Shown piece by piece: positions 43,610 through 50,879 of a DNA stretch of 64,000 nucleotides (position 1 is its first letter; every line of letters begins with the position of its first letter). The position numbers and the translations under genes were made by a program. This stretch comes from Merdibacter sp965119685. Its GTDB lineage: Bacteria > Bacillota_I > Bacilli_A > Erysipelotrichales > Erysipelotrichaceae. Under the pieces are notes generated by a model that saw only the letters and a list, made by a program, of their open reading frames with translations, ran no database searches and had not been told where the DNA came from. Where the stretch lies: assembly GCA_965119685.1 (NCBI GenBank), contig OZ221971.1, positions 2,356,001-2,420,000 on the forward strand, read 5' to 3'.

Positions 43610-43770
43610 TTTTTAAGTAGAGGAGCGTTGATTAAGAGTAACATGCGGGAGATTGAAAGTCGCTGAACGCATGCGAAAGGATGATACGCCGAAGCAGCCG
43701 TGTCAAAGCGTCTGCTGGGGATATGTTTAACAGACATATCACTGTCCTGTTTCAGGATGCGCTCTTAAAG
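43610..43770 (+). promoter_or_regulatory. Lysine riboswitch (L box)
   Basis: P1 is TTTAAG (43611-43616) with CTTAAA (43764-43769). Then, in the order of the lysine aptamer: AGAGGAGCG, AAGAGTA (loop-E-like), CTGAACGCATGCGAAAGG, the diagnostic ACGCCGAAGCAG, CTGCTGGGG, a hairpin ATATGT/ACATAT, CACTGTC, and GGATGCGCTC. This matches the B. subtilis lysC and T. maritima aptamers in sequence and order. It is followed by a terminator, so lysine is expected to shut off the downstream transporter and amidohydrolase. Confidence 0.93.
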
Positions 43771-43796
43771 CAACAAAGCCCTCATATCGAATGATC

Positions 43797-43832
43797 GCCT
43801 TTGCTTGTTTTGAGATGCAAAGGCTTTTCTTT
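43797..43832 (+). terminator. Expression-platform terminator of the lysine riboswitch
   Basis: GCCTTTGC (43797-43804) pairs with GCAAAGGC (43817-43824), followed by TTTTCTTT. It lies between the aptamer and the transporter gene. The alternative antiterminator pairing was not worked out with confidence. Confidence 0.8.
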
Positions 43833-43845
43833 GATTAGGGGGGTT

Positions 43846-45234
43846 ATGATGAAAACAAAGAGAAAATTCAAAATGCCGCACGCCTATGTCATCATCTTTT
43901 CGATGACGATTTTAACGGCGATCTTGGCAAACATCATTCCGGCGGGCGTATTCGACCGCATTGTCGATGCCGATGGCAACGAGGTGGTCGTCGCCGGCAG
44001 CTATCATGCGGTGGAGCGTGTCGGATGCAGCATCTTCGACATGTTTCGATCGATTCAGCTGGGCTTTATCGACAGCGCCCAGATCATCTTCTTCATCGTT
44101 TTCGCTTATGCGTTTGTTTATGTAATGATTAAAAACGGCACTTTCGACGCCGTCGTCGGTTTCATCCTGCGCCGCATCGGCAGCCGCGTGCATCTGATCA
44201 TTCCGGTATGCATGCTCTGCTTCGGTGTGCTGGGTTCCACGATGGGAATGTTTGAGGAAACCTACGGTCTGCTGCCGGTATTCATCTCGATTGCGGCCGT
44301 CATCGGCTATGACGCCATCGTCGGCGGCAGCATCATCTATCTCGGTGTGGCGATCGGCTTTGCAGCGGCGACGATCAATCCGTTCACCATCGGCATCGCT
44401 CAGCCCATTGCCGGCGTCGCGCTGTTTTCCGGCTTAGGCTATCGAATCTTCTGCTTCGTCATCTTCATGGGATTGGCCATCTGGTATGTCATGCGCTATG
44501 CGAAGAAGATCAAAAAAGATCCGACGAAGTCTTATCTGTATGGCATCCCGTTAGAGATGCAGGAGGTCGGTTCCAAAGAGGAGCTGATGGCGAAGCAGTT
44601 TACGCTGACGCACAAGATCAGCTGTCTGATCTTCGTCTTTACAATCGGCATGCTGTTGGTGGGAACGATCCGTTTAGGCTGGTATATCGATGAGATCGCC
44701 ACGCTGTTCATCATCATGACGATCATCACCGCCTTTGTCTCCCGCTATACGCCGAGTCAAATCTGTGAGTTCTTCATCGAGGCAAGCAAGGAGATGATGT
44801 ATGGCGCACTGTTGGTCGGTATCAGCCGCAGCATCCCGCTCATCATGGAAAACGCCTGCATCATCGACACCATCGTCAACTGGCTGGCGACGATGTTACA
44901 AAACTTCCAGGGCATGGCCAGTGCATGGGGGATGCTGCTTGTACAAAACATCATCAACTTCTTCATTCCCAGCGGTGCGGGACAGGCGCTTGTCACCATG
45001 CCGATTCTGGCGCCGGTCGGCGAAATGGTCGGCGTCAGCCGTCAGGTCAGCGTGCTGGCATATCAGTTTGGCGACGGTTTTTCCAACATCTTCTGGCCGA
45101 CCAGCGTATTCATGATGTGCGGCATCATGCGTTTGCCGATCGACAAGTGGTATAAATTTGTCGCTCCGTTATTCGGCCTCATCTTCATCGCGGAGATCGT
45201 ACTGCTCACCCTTGCTATGGTGATCGGCTATTAA
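43846..45234 (+). CDS. YfcC-family transporter under lysine-riboswitch control
   Basis: The 462-residue membrane protein has about 12 helices and belongs to the YfcC/DcuC-like anaerobic carrier group (FSMTILTAILANIIPAGVFDR; FEETYGLLPVFISIAAVIGYDAI; INFFIPSGAGQALVTMPILAP; DGFSNIFWPTSVFMM). E. coli YfcC is annotated as a putative basic-amino-acid antiporter; transported substrates of the family are poorly known. The ATG at 43846 (or 43849) follows GGGGGG. Regulation by lysine and the M20 partner gene suggest import of lysine or a lysine conjugate. Confidence 0.88.
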   Translation: MMKTKRKFKMPHAYVIIFSMTILTAILANIIPAGVFDRIVDADGNEVVVAGSYHAVERVGCSIFDMFRSIQLGFIDSAQIIFFIVFAYAFVYVMIKNGTFDAVVGFILRRIGSRVHLIIPVCMLCFGVLGSTMGMFEETYGLLPVFISIAAVIGYDAIVGGSIIYLGVAIGFAAATINPFTIGIAQPIAGVALFSGLGYRIFCFVIFMGLAIWYVMRYAKKIKKDPTKSYLYGIPLEMQEVGSKEELMAKQFTLTHKISCLIFVFTIGMLLVGTIRLGWYIDEIATLFIIMTIITAFVSRYTPSQICEFFIEASKEMMYGALLVGISRSIPLIMENACIIDTIVNWLATMLQNFQGMASAWGMLLVQNIINFFIPSGAGQALVTMPILAPVGEMVGVSRQVSVLAYQFGDGFSNIFWPTSVFMMCGIMRLPIDKWYKFVAPLFGLIFIAEIVLLTLAMVIGY

Positions 45235-45248
45235 AGGGAGGAAACGTT

Positions 45249-46415
45249 ATGGATTTAAAAGTACAGCTGTCAGCGGCGGAGGATGCGCTCGCCGCGCAGA
45301 TCGAAGCGATCTGCACTTACATCTATGAGCATCCCGAGCTGGGCATGCAAGAGCATGTCTCCAGCACCTATTTGGCGCAATGTCTGCAAGCGCAGGGCTT
45401 TCATGTCGTTCAACCCTATCTAGGCATGGAAACCGCCTTTCGCGCAGAGCTTGTCTGCGGCAGCGGCAAGACAAAAGTCGCCTTTTTGCCGGAATATGAC
45501 GCATTGCCGGGCTATGGCGAGAACGGCGAGGAAAACGCACATGCCTGCGGACACAACTGGATTGCCGCCAGCACGCTGGGAGCGGCGATGGCGCTTGCGG
45601 CGCTCAAGGATCACTTTGACGGCACGATCGTCGTCATCGGAACCCCGGCAGAGGAAACCCTCGGCGGCAAGTGCGATCTGGTCGACAGAGGTGCCTTTGA
45701 CGATATTGACGCCGCCATTCAGATGCATCTGGGGGCGGAGAACAACATCAATGTCGTCACCCTGGCAATGGATTCCATCGAATTTAACTTCCATGGCAAA
45801 GCGGCGCATGCGGCCGCCTACCCACAGCTTGGCATCAACGCGCTGGATGGCGTACAGCTGATGTTCGCCGGTGTCAACGCCCTGCGTCAGCACATGCAAA
45901 GCGACGCGCGTGTGGCAGGCATCATCACCAAGGGAGGGGCCGCCTGCAACACGGTTCCCGATCAGGCGTCCTGCCGCTTCTACATCCGTGCCGCCCATCG
46001 CAGCTACCTGAAAGAGCTGACGGAGAAGATTATCAACTGTGCCAAAGGAGCGGCCTTGATGTGCGGCGCTTCGCTGGAATATCATAACTTTGAAAATTCC
46101 TACGATGAGCTGACTTATCACGAAGGGCTGCGCAGCACTTTGCGCGGACATTTGCAGGCGCTGGGTGTAACCGATTTCGTCGATGACGATTCACAGGCCA
46201 GCGGCTCCAGCGACATCGGCAACGTCTCCTCGGTATGCCCTTGCGTCTACTGTGAGATCGATACCGGCGCCCGCCCGAAGGTCTATGCGCACAGCAGTGA
46301 ATTTCTGCCCTACGTCCATGGCGAAAAGGCACGCTTTACCCTGCACACCGCCGCCAAGGCGATGGCGCTGACCGCCTTGGATGTGTTCCAAAATCCTGCA
46401 ATGCTCAAACGATAG
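45249..46415 (+). CDS. M20D-family amidohydrolase, AbgB/PM20D2-like
   Basis: The 388-residue metallo-hydrolase has HACGHNWIAAS (metal-site cysteine 100 and histidine 102; about residues 98-108), PAEETLGGK (catalytic glutamates 135-136), IQMHLG, the dimerisation lid FHGKAAHAAAYP, and GSSDIGNVS. The CGHN form, not CGHD, is typical of the AbgB/PM20D2 branch. AbgB acts on p-aminobenzoyl-glutamate and mammalian PM20D2 on beta-alanyl-lysine. It lies 14 bp after the transporter under the same lysine riboswitch, so a lysine-releasing dipeptidase or deacylase is inferred. Confidence 0.9.
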   Translation: MDLKVQLSAAEDALAAQIEAICTYIYEHPELGMQEHVSSTYLAQCLQAQGFHVVQPYLGMETAFRAELVCGSGKTKVAFLPEYDALPGYGENGEENAHACGHNWIAASTLGAAMALAALKDHFDGTIVVIGTPAEETLGGKCDLVDRGAFDDIDAAIQMHLGAENNINVVTLAMDSIEFNFHGKAAHAAAYPQLGINALDGVQLMFAGVNALRQHMQSDARVAGIITKGGAACNTVPDQASCRFYIRAAHRSYLKELTEKIINCAKGAALMCGASLEYHNFENSYDELTYHEGLRSTLRGHLQALGVTDFVDDDSQASGSSDIGNVSSVCPCVYCEIDTGARPKVYAHSSEFLPYVHGEKARFTLHTAAKAMALTALDVFQNPAMLKR

Positions 46416-46430
46416 CGATATGCAAAGGAA

Positions 46431-46499
46431 AAGGATGGCTTTGAGAAGCCCTTGCCAAAACGCGGCAAGGCAGCCTCGATAGAAGCCATCCTTTTTTGT
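46431..46499 (+). terminator. Terminator of the transporter-amidohydrolase operon
   Basis: Long stem AAGGATGGCTT (46431-46442) with AAGCCATCCTT (46483-46493), containing an inner hairpin CCTTGCC/GGCAAGG, followed by TTTTTTGTCC. Confidence 0.85.
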
Positions 46500-46702
46500 C
46501 CTTTTGTGACTGCTTGTTTTTACTGCTGCTCATTTTTCATAAAAGCAGCACTTGGCGAAAAGGCTTGCACATGTTCACAGGTTTCCCCTCTTCCCTATTT
46601 CCTACTCCTTGCCGCTATTACAAGCAGGCCGTTAGCGCTGTGGGGAAAGCCGTTTTTTCACACTCCCCTCCTTTGCATGCTGCCCCAGCGGCAAACAGCG
46701 AT

Positions 46703-46731
46703 AAAAAAAGAGGAACATCAGCGTTCCTCTC
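46703..46731 (-). terminator. Terminator of the agaS-IIA operon
   Basis: AGAGGAAC/GTTCCTCT hairpin (46709-46730) with a T-run on the minus strand, 12 bp past the IIA stop. Confidence 0.8.
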
Positions 46732-46742
46732 ATCACTTTCGA

Positions 46743-47171
46743 TTAGATACCCTCTGTCGGTTCTTCCTGCTCTACCGGCTTAAACTCATAGCGCATCACC
46801 TGATCTTTACCGGTGTTGATCGCCATGTTGGTCAACATCTCCAGCTCCTCAACGAACTGACGTCCCATGTTGACTTCAATCAGCATCGGCAGATTCGTAC
46901 CGGCGATGATTTCCACGTTGCCGCGCGGATAACCGCACATGACAGCCGTCTTAAACGGAGATCCTCCGGCAAGGTCAGAGCATACGAGAATGCCTTGGCA
47001 CTCCTTGAGCTCATCCATCGCCTTGTTGAGCTTCTTCTCCAGATCCTCTACGGAATCGCTCGCCTCAAAATCGACGGCGCGGTAGTTTTGAAGATCACCG
47101 GCAATCAGCTCAAGCGAGCTTGTCAAACCGCTGGCAAAATGTCCGTGTCCTGTTACAATCAATCCTAACAT
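46743..47171 (-). CDS. agaF: PTS mannose-family IIA component
   Basis: The 142-residue phosphocarrier begins MLGLIVTGHGHFASGL with the phosphorylated histidine (about residue 10), and has VCSDLAGGSPFKTA and AGTNLPMLIEV, typical of IIA-Man proteins. It takes phosphate from HPr and passes it to IIB. It lies downstream of agaS and 7 kb from the IIB-IIC-IID genes, which lack their own IIA. A hairpin separates its ribosome site from the ATG. The agaF symbol rests on the agaS linkage. Confidence 0.88.
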   Translation of the reverse strand: MLGLIVTGHGHFASGLTSSLELIAGDLQNYRAVDFEASDSVEDLEKKLNKAMDELKECQGILVCSDLAGGSPFKTAVMCGYPRGNVEIIAGTNLPMLIEVNMGRQFVEELEMLTNMAINTGKDQVMRYEFKPVEQEEPTEGI

Positions 47172-47181
47172 TTTCTTTGTC

Positions 47182-47207
47182 GCACACGCTGGCGTCGTGT
47201 GCTCTCC
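47182..47207 (-). promoter_or_regulatory. Hairpin between ribosome site and start codon of the IIA gene
   Basis: On the minus strand GGAGAG is followed at once by the perfect hairpin GCACACG-(7 nt)-CGTGTGC (47182-47202), and the ATG comes 10 nt later. Without the hairpin the ribosome site would be about 31 nt from the start, too far. Folding brings them near 12 nt apart. Confidence 0.5.
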
Positions 47208-47243
47208 TTTCTATTCCTTATCTGATCTTATTATAGCGCAAAA

Positions 47244-48422
47244 CTAGCGTTTTGTATATGGATGGAGAATGACGCCTTTTACGACACGGTTGACCTCTCC
47301 GCTCGGGCATGGATTATCCGGAGTAATGCCGTAAGAGAGCGATTTGAACAGAGCGATCATCTGCGCTGCGGTGATGTAGGCAAATCCCAGCAGCATGTTG
47401 TCATGCGTCTGTTCCATGTTGAAAGCGATCGTGTAGTCGACCAATGCGGCGATCTCATCATCCTGCTTGTTCATCACTGCCAAGATCTTGTTGCCCTTGC
47501 GCTGTCCGCTCATCTCCTTGATCAGATCGATCTCATACTGACGCGTATAAGCATCGTCGCTCACATAGACGACAGTCAGCGTCTCATCGTTGATGATCGA
47601 CTTCGGTCCATGACGGAAGCCCATCGGCGAATCAAAGCAGGTGCATACCTTTCCTGCCGTCAGCTCCAGCATCTTTAACTGCGACTCCTGCGCAATGCCT
47701 TTCAGCGCGTTGGCGCCCAGGTAGACGATACGGTTGAAATCGTAGCCCTTGACGATCTCCTCCGGCGTCGTCCAGCCTTCGCTCAGCATCGTTTGTGCAG
47801 CTGCGATCACATCGCCAAACTCCGCGGCGATCTCATCGATGCGATCCAAGTTGAAGCAAAGCAGCGTTGCCAGCATCATGTTGGAGAAGCTGCTCGTCAT
47901 GGCGAAGCTCTGGTCGTGCGTCTCCGGCGTCAGATTGATCGCATAAGCGTTATGGCGGGTTGCTGCCGCCTTGGAAAGCGCGCCCTCATGGTTGCAGGTA
48001 ACAAACAGATGGTAGACGTTTTCGCCGCATACCTCATCTGCAACATCGACGGCTCCGACCGATTCCGGAGAGTTGCCGGAACGGCCAAAGGATACCAACA
48101 GCGTCGGACGCGTCTGCGAGAGATAATTCTCCGGCGTCGCTACGATGTCGGTCGTCGCATACGATTTCACCTTGAAACCGTTGGTTTTGTTCAGATAAGA
48201 ATACAGTGCATTTCCCACATATTCGCTGGTTCCCGCACCGGTCAAAATGATGTCGTAGTCCGCCTTGTCCGTCACATTGGCAATGAAGCTCTGAATAGCT
48301 TCTTTTTCATTCTTGATCTGTGCGATCGTCTTTTTCCAAGTCGCCGGCTGCTGGTGAATTTCACTTGCTGTGAAGACTGCGTTCAGTGATTCCCACTTTG
48401 CTTTGTCGTTACCAAAAATCAT
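47244..48422 (-). CDS. agaS: AgaS-type sugar isomerase/deaminase (SIS domains)
   Basis: The 392-residue protein has two SIS domains (ILTGAGTSEYVGNAL; LLVSFGRSGNSPESVGAV; VCTCFDSPMGFRHGPKSII) and ends SGEVNRVVKGVILHPY, the usual AgaS tail. AgaS converts galactosamine-6-phosphate to tagatose-6-phosphate with release of ammonia in amino-sugar catabolism. No agaA deacetylase or tagatose kinase/aldolase is visible here. Upstream are a consensus-like promoter and two ACTTTTT repeats shared with the PTS operon, which suggests co-regulation. Confidence 0.9.
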   Translation of the reverse strand: MIFGNDKAKWESLNAVFTASEIHQQPATWKKTIAQIKNEKEAIQSFIANVTDKADYDIILTGAGTSEYVGNALYSYLNKTNGFKVKSYATTDIVATPENYLSQTRPTLLVSFGRSGNSPESVGAVDVADEVCGENVYHLFVTCNHEGALSKAAATRHNAYAINLTPETHDQSFAMTSSFSNMMLATLLCFNLDRIDEIAAEFGDVIAAAQTMLSEGWTTPEEIVKGYDFNRIVYLGANALKGIAQESQLKMLELTAGKVCTCFDSPMGFRHGPKSIINDETLTVVYVSDDAYTRQYEIDLIKEMSGQRKGNKILAVMNKQDDEIAALVDYTIAFNMEQTHDNMLLGFAYITAAQMIALFKSLSYGITPDNPCPSGEVNRVVKGVILHPYTKR

Positions 48423-48473
48423 CTTTCACATCTCCTTTTCATCAGTCGTTTCTGATGCCTCTTTACAGCTATT

Positions 48474-48508
48474 ATTATAGCCTTTGTTTATACTTTTTCA
48501 AACTTTTT
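48474..48508 (-). promoter_or_regulatory. agaS promoter with overlapping ACTTTTT repeats
   Basis: Minus-strand TTGAAA (48501-48496) and TATAAT (48479-48474), 16 bp apart. Plus-strand ACTTTTT at 48492 and 48502 (10-bp spacing) covers the -35 region, matching the CACTTTTT repeats at 39757-39808. Confidence 0.6.
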
Positions 48509-48563
48509 CGGATGGCTTTGCTAAATTGTGCAAAAAGATAGCTAATTTCTCTTCGTTTTGCGA

Positions 48564-48591
48564 TTGTCTTGTCCGTTTTGTCTGTTATAAT
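48564..48591 (+). promoter_or_regulatory. Promoter of the 48616 membrane-protein gene
   Basis: TTGTCT (48564-48569) and TATAAT (48586-48591) with a 16-bp spacer, 24 bp before the ATG at 48616. It is divergent from agaS. Confidence 0.55.
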
Positions 48592-48615
48592 GGTAATCAG
48601 AAAGCAGGTGTTGGA

Positions 48616-49239
48616 ATGAAACAACAGGGGAAAACCGCCGGAAAAACAAAGCCGCAGACGAGCATTGTGGGCGGTTTCAGCATCTATCATGATGATAAAA
48701 ACCGAACGATTTATTACCATCGTTTCTCAAAGCGGGCGTATGTGATCAAGCCGGGCGACTTTCAGCTCTACCGCACATACAGCATGCGTTTCTTTTTGGC
48801 ATTGGCCGTTGTCGTCGTGCTGTTCTCGTTTTCCGATTCGTTTTTGGCAAACCCGTTATTTGCCATCGGCGTCGGCATCATCGTCTTTGCCGTTCTGCAG
48901 GTGAAGTTCAACGGCTTTTTAAAACGCTGTACGAGCATTGCGAACTTTGATCCGACTAACGCCTATGGTCATATTCAGCTGTTAGCGATGGAGGAGAACA
49001 AGCGCATGATATTGAAAATTGTGCTGTTTCTCGCCTTGGCTGTGCTGGTCATCTATAACTCGTATCAGCAGCAGTATGAGCTGCTCTCGATGGTGATCAC
49101 CTGGGCGCTGGCGATCTATGCGCTGTTTCAGGTTGTCGTGCAGTTCATCGCGCTCAACTACAAGCGGACACATCCGGATCTGGATCTTCGCTTTCTGATG
49201 GAAAATCGTCCAAAGGACAAGAAGATTCGCAGAAAGTAA
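48616..49239 (+). CDS. Hypothetical membrane protein, 207 aa
   Basis: Starts at the ATG after AGGTGTTGGA; the longer upstream frame crosses the promoter. After a Lys/Gln-rich N terminus come about four membrane helices in two pairs (RFFLALAVVVVLFSFSDSFL and FAIGVGIIVFAVLQV; ILKIVLFLALAVLVIYN and MVITWALAIYALFQVVVQFIAL), with a basic tail KDKKIRRK. No family recognised. It is divergent from agaS and is followed by copy 2 of the structured repeat. Confidence 0.75.
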   Translation: MKQQGKTAGKTKPQTSIVGGFSIYHDDKNRTIYYHRFSKRAYVIKPGDFQLYRTYSMRFFLALAVVVVLFSFSDSFLANPLFAIGVGIIVFAVLQVKFNGFLKRCTSIANFDPTNAYGHIQLLAMEENKRMILKIVLFLALAVLVIYNSYQQQYELLSMVITWALAIYALFQVVVQFIALNYKRTHPDLDLRFLMENRPKDKKIRRK

Positions 49240-49242
49240 AGC

Positions 49243-49374
49243 AAAGAACTCCTAAAAAATGACAGGAAAGCGATTGAGCTGACCTGTCATTTTATTTGAA
49301 GAACGAAAAGCGAAAAGGGTGAGTTGAAGTATTATTACACAACATCACGAAACTGTTACGCCCCCTTTTATTTT
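49243..49374 (+). repeat. Dispersed structured repeat, copy 2
   Basis: Shorter homologue of the repeats at 10983 and 58688. Hairpin 1 is ATGACAGG...CCTGTCAT (near 49260-49291), hairpin 2 GGGTGAGT...GTTACGCCC (near 49317-49363), ending in CCCTTTTATTTTG. The 5' arm is partly lost. It follows the stop of the 48616 gene directly and may end its transcript. Confidence 0.7.
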
Positions 49375-49544
49375 GTCTCAATGCCGTGATGCCGCTTGTC
49401 ATCCTCTTCCCATCGTCACTCTCCCATTCCCCTCTCTTACACTCATCTCCCCTTTTGCGATATGCGATCAGCAGGAAGAAACGGCGTAAGCGTACGTATG
49501 CGTTTTTTCCTGTGGGCAGCAGTCCGTCCGTTTCTTTCATACGT

Positions 49545-49568
49545 AAAAAAGGCGAACCTAATCGCCTT
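49545..49568 (-). terminator. Terminator of the GNAT gene
   Basis: GGCGA/TCGCC hairpin (49551-49566) followed on the minus strand by a T-run; 37 bp past the stop. Confidence 0.65.
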
Positions 49569-49604
49569 TGTGATCATTTCCCGGGAAAATGGATGACATG
49601 CCGC

Positions 49605-50513
49605 TTACAGGCTGTGATTCCACATCGGCTTTTGCAGCAATGCAAACGCATCCCCACCATGACGGACATTGCAGTTATACAGCTTGTTAAACAACGCGAT
49701 GTTGTTGAGCCTTGCCATCAGATACATGTCTCGGCGGGCAATCGCAAGCGGAAACACGCGTTCGATCTTCTCCGCCTGTGAGACGATGAGCAATACCCCA
49801 TTCACCTGCTGTGCGATAAAGCTGAGCATCTGCCGCAGCGCTTTAGAGTCCAGATAGACGATCTCGACAACCCTTGCCTCCTGATGCTCAATCAGATACA
49901 GGCAATAGCCTAGCAGCTCTCCCTGATCGTAGTAAAAGCACAGCTTCTCTTTGCCGTTTGCAGCACGCTCAAGCAATTCCTCATAATAAGCGTCATCCCG
50001 ATAGAAGCAGCCGTCAAAATGACGGATAAAGCGCTGATAGAGCGCCGCCATCTGCGCACTGTCCGACTGTGTACGCACCTGTGCATAAGGGCTGCGGCGG
50101 CACTCCTCACTAGCTAACAGATAGCGTTTGCTGGTATGTACCACCTTGAAGCCATAGCGTTCAAACAGCCGCGGATTCATCACATACATCAGCGAAAAGA
50201 GCTGATTGTGACTCGCTTCGTCTATCGCCGCATGCAAAAGATCCCGCATGCAATGACGGCGGCGGTAATCCGGCAAAGTGGCAATCTGATCAAAGAGGGA
50301 AACCTCCAGACGATAGCCGCGAAAGGACATCTGCGCACAGATCGTCTGCAATGTGGCGATCACCTTGCCATCCTGCGTCGTGTACAGACAGCGCGCCGGA
50401 TCAAAACGGCGGCGAAACGCTGCCGCAAGCTGCCGCTGATGCATATTCGGATAAGCGATTTCCAGCAGCTGAAAAATCTCTGCCTCACATTCCCATGCCC
50501 CTGTGTGGATCAT
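49605..50513 (-). CDS. GNAT-family acetyltransferase, Eis-like layout
   Basis: The 302-residue protein has an N-terminal GNAT fold (VSLFDQIATLPDYRRRHCMRDLLHAAIDEA is motif A, followed by MYVMNPRLFERYGFKVV, motif B). A second GNAT-like half follows (KEKLCFYYDQGELLGYCLYLI), giving the two-domain form of Eis-like enzymes, which acetylate amines or aminoglycosides. The substrate is unknown. It is followed by only 8 bp after the 50522 gene, so the two are co-transcribed. Confidence 0.8.
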   Translation of the reverse strand: MIHTGAWECEAEIFQLLEIAYPNMHQRQLAAAFRRRFDPARCLYTTQDGKVIATLQTICAQMSFRGYRLEVSLFDQIATLPDYRRRHCMRDLLHAAIDEASHNQLFSLMYVMNPRLFERYGFKVVHTSKRYLLASEECRRSPYAQVRTQSDSAQMAALYQRFIRHFDGCFYRDDAYYEELLERAANGKEKLCFYYDQGELLGYCLYLIEHQEARVVEIVYLDSKALRQMLSFIAQQVNGVLLIVSQAEKIERVFPLAIARRDMYLMARLNNIALFNKLYNCNVRHGGDAFALLQKPMWNHSL

Positions 50514-50521
50514 AACGCCAC

Positions 50522-50791
50522 CTACTTCTCATCATCGAGCGTCTCTTCGCTGTACTCCACGTCGATCACATCAGGATTGCCGTTAGCAGAGCGCTGCGCT
50601 TCTTCGTATGTATGTGTATTGTCTGGCCGCTGCTGCCGCTCATAATAATCCCGCATCTGCTTGCGCACCCTGTAATTGTGATACAGGCTGTATAAAAACA
50701 GGATGAGAAAAAACGGCAGCAGATAAGGCAGTATTGTAAAAAACAGAGTTCCGAGGATCACCATGATGAGCACTGCGATCAATATTTCCAT
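50522..50791 (-). CDS. Small membrane protein, 89 aa
   Basis: Two adjacent hydrophobic segments (LIAVLIMVILGTLFFTILPYLLPFFLILFLYSLY) are followed by a basic stretch (NYRVRKQMRDYYERQQR) and an acidic cytoplasmic tail. I do not recognise a family. It is the first gene of a two-gene unit with the GNAT gene; a -10-like TATAAT lies at 50824-50829 on the minus strand. Confidence 0.7.
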   Translation of the reverse strand: MEILIAVLIMVILGTLFFTILPYLLPFFLILFLYSLYHNYRVRKQMRDYYERQQRPDNTHTYEEAQRSANGNPDVIDVEYSEETLDDEK

Positions 50792-50847
50792 ATCTGTTCC
50801 TCACTTTCTGTCCATGTACGTATATTATACGCTAAAGATCGCATAAA

Positions 50848-50873
50848 GAAAACAGTTTCCGCAGAAACTGTCT
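50848..50873 (-). terminator. Terminator of glgB
   Basis: ACAGTTTC/GAAACTGT hairpin (50852-50871) followed by TTTTCTTT on the minus strand, 9 bp after the stop. Confidence 0.85.
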
Positions 50874-50879
50874 CTTTCA

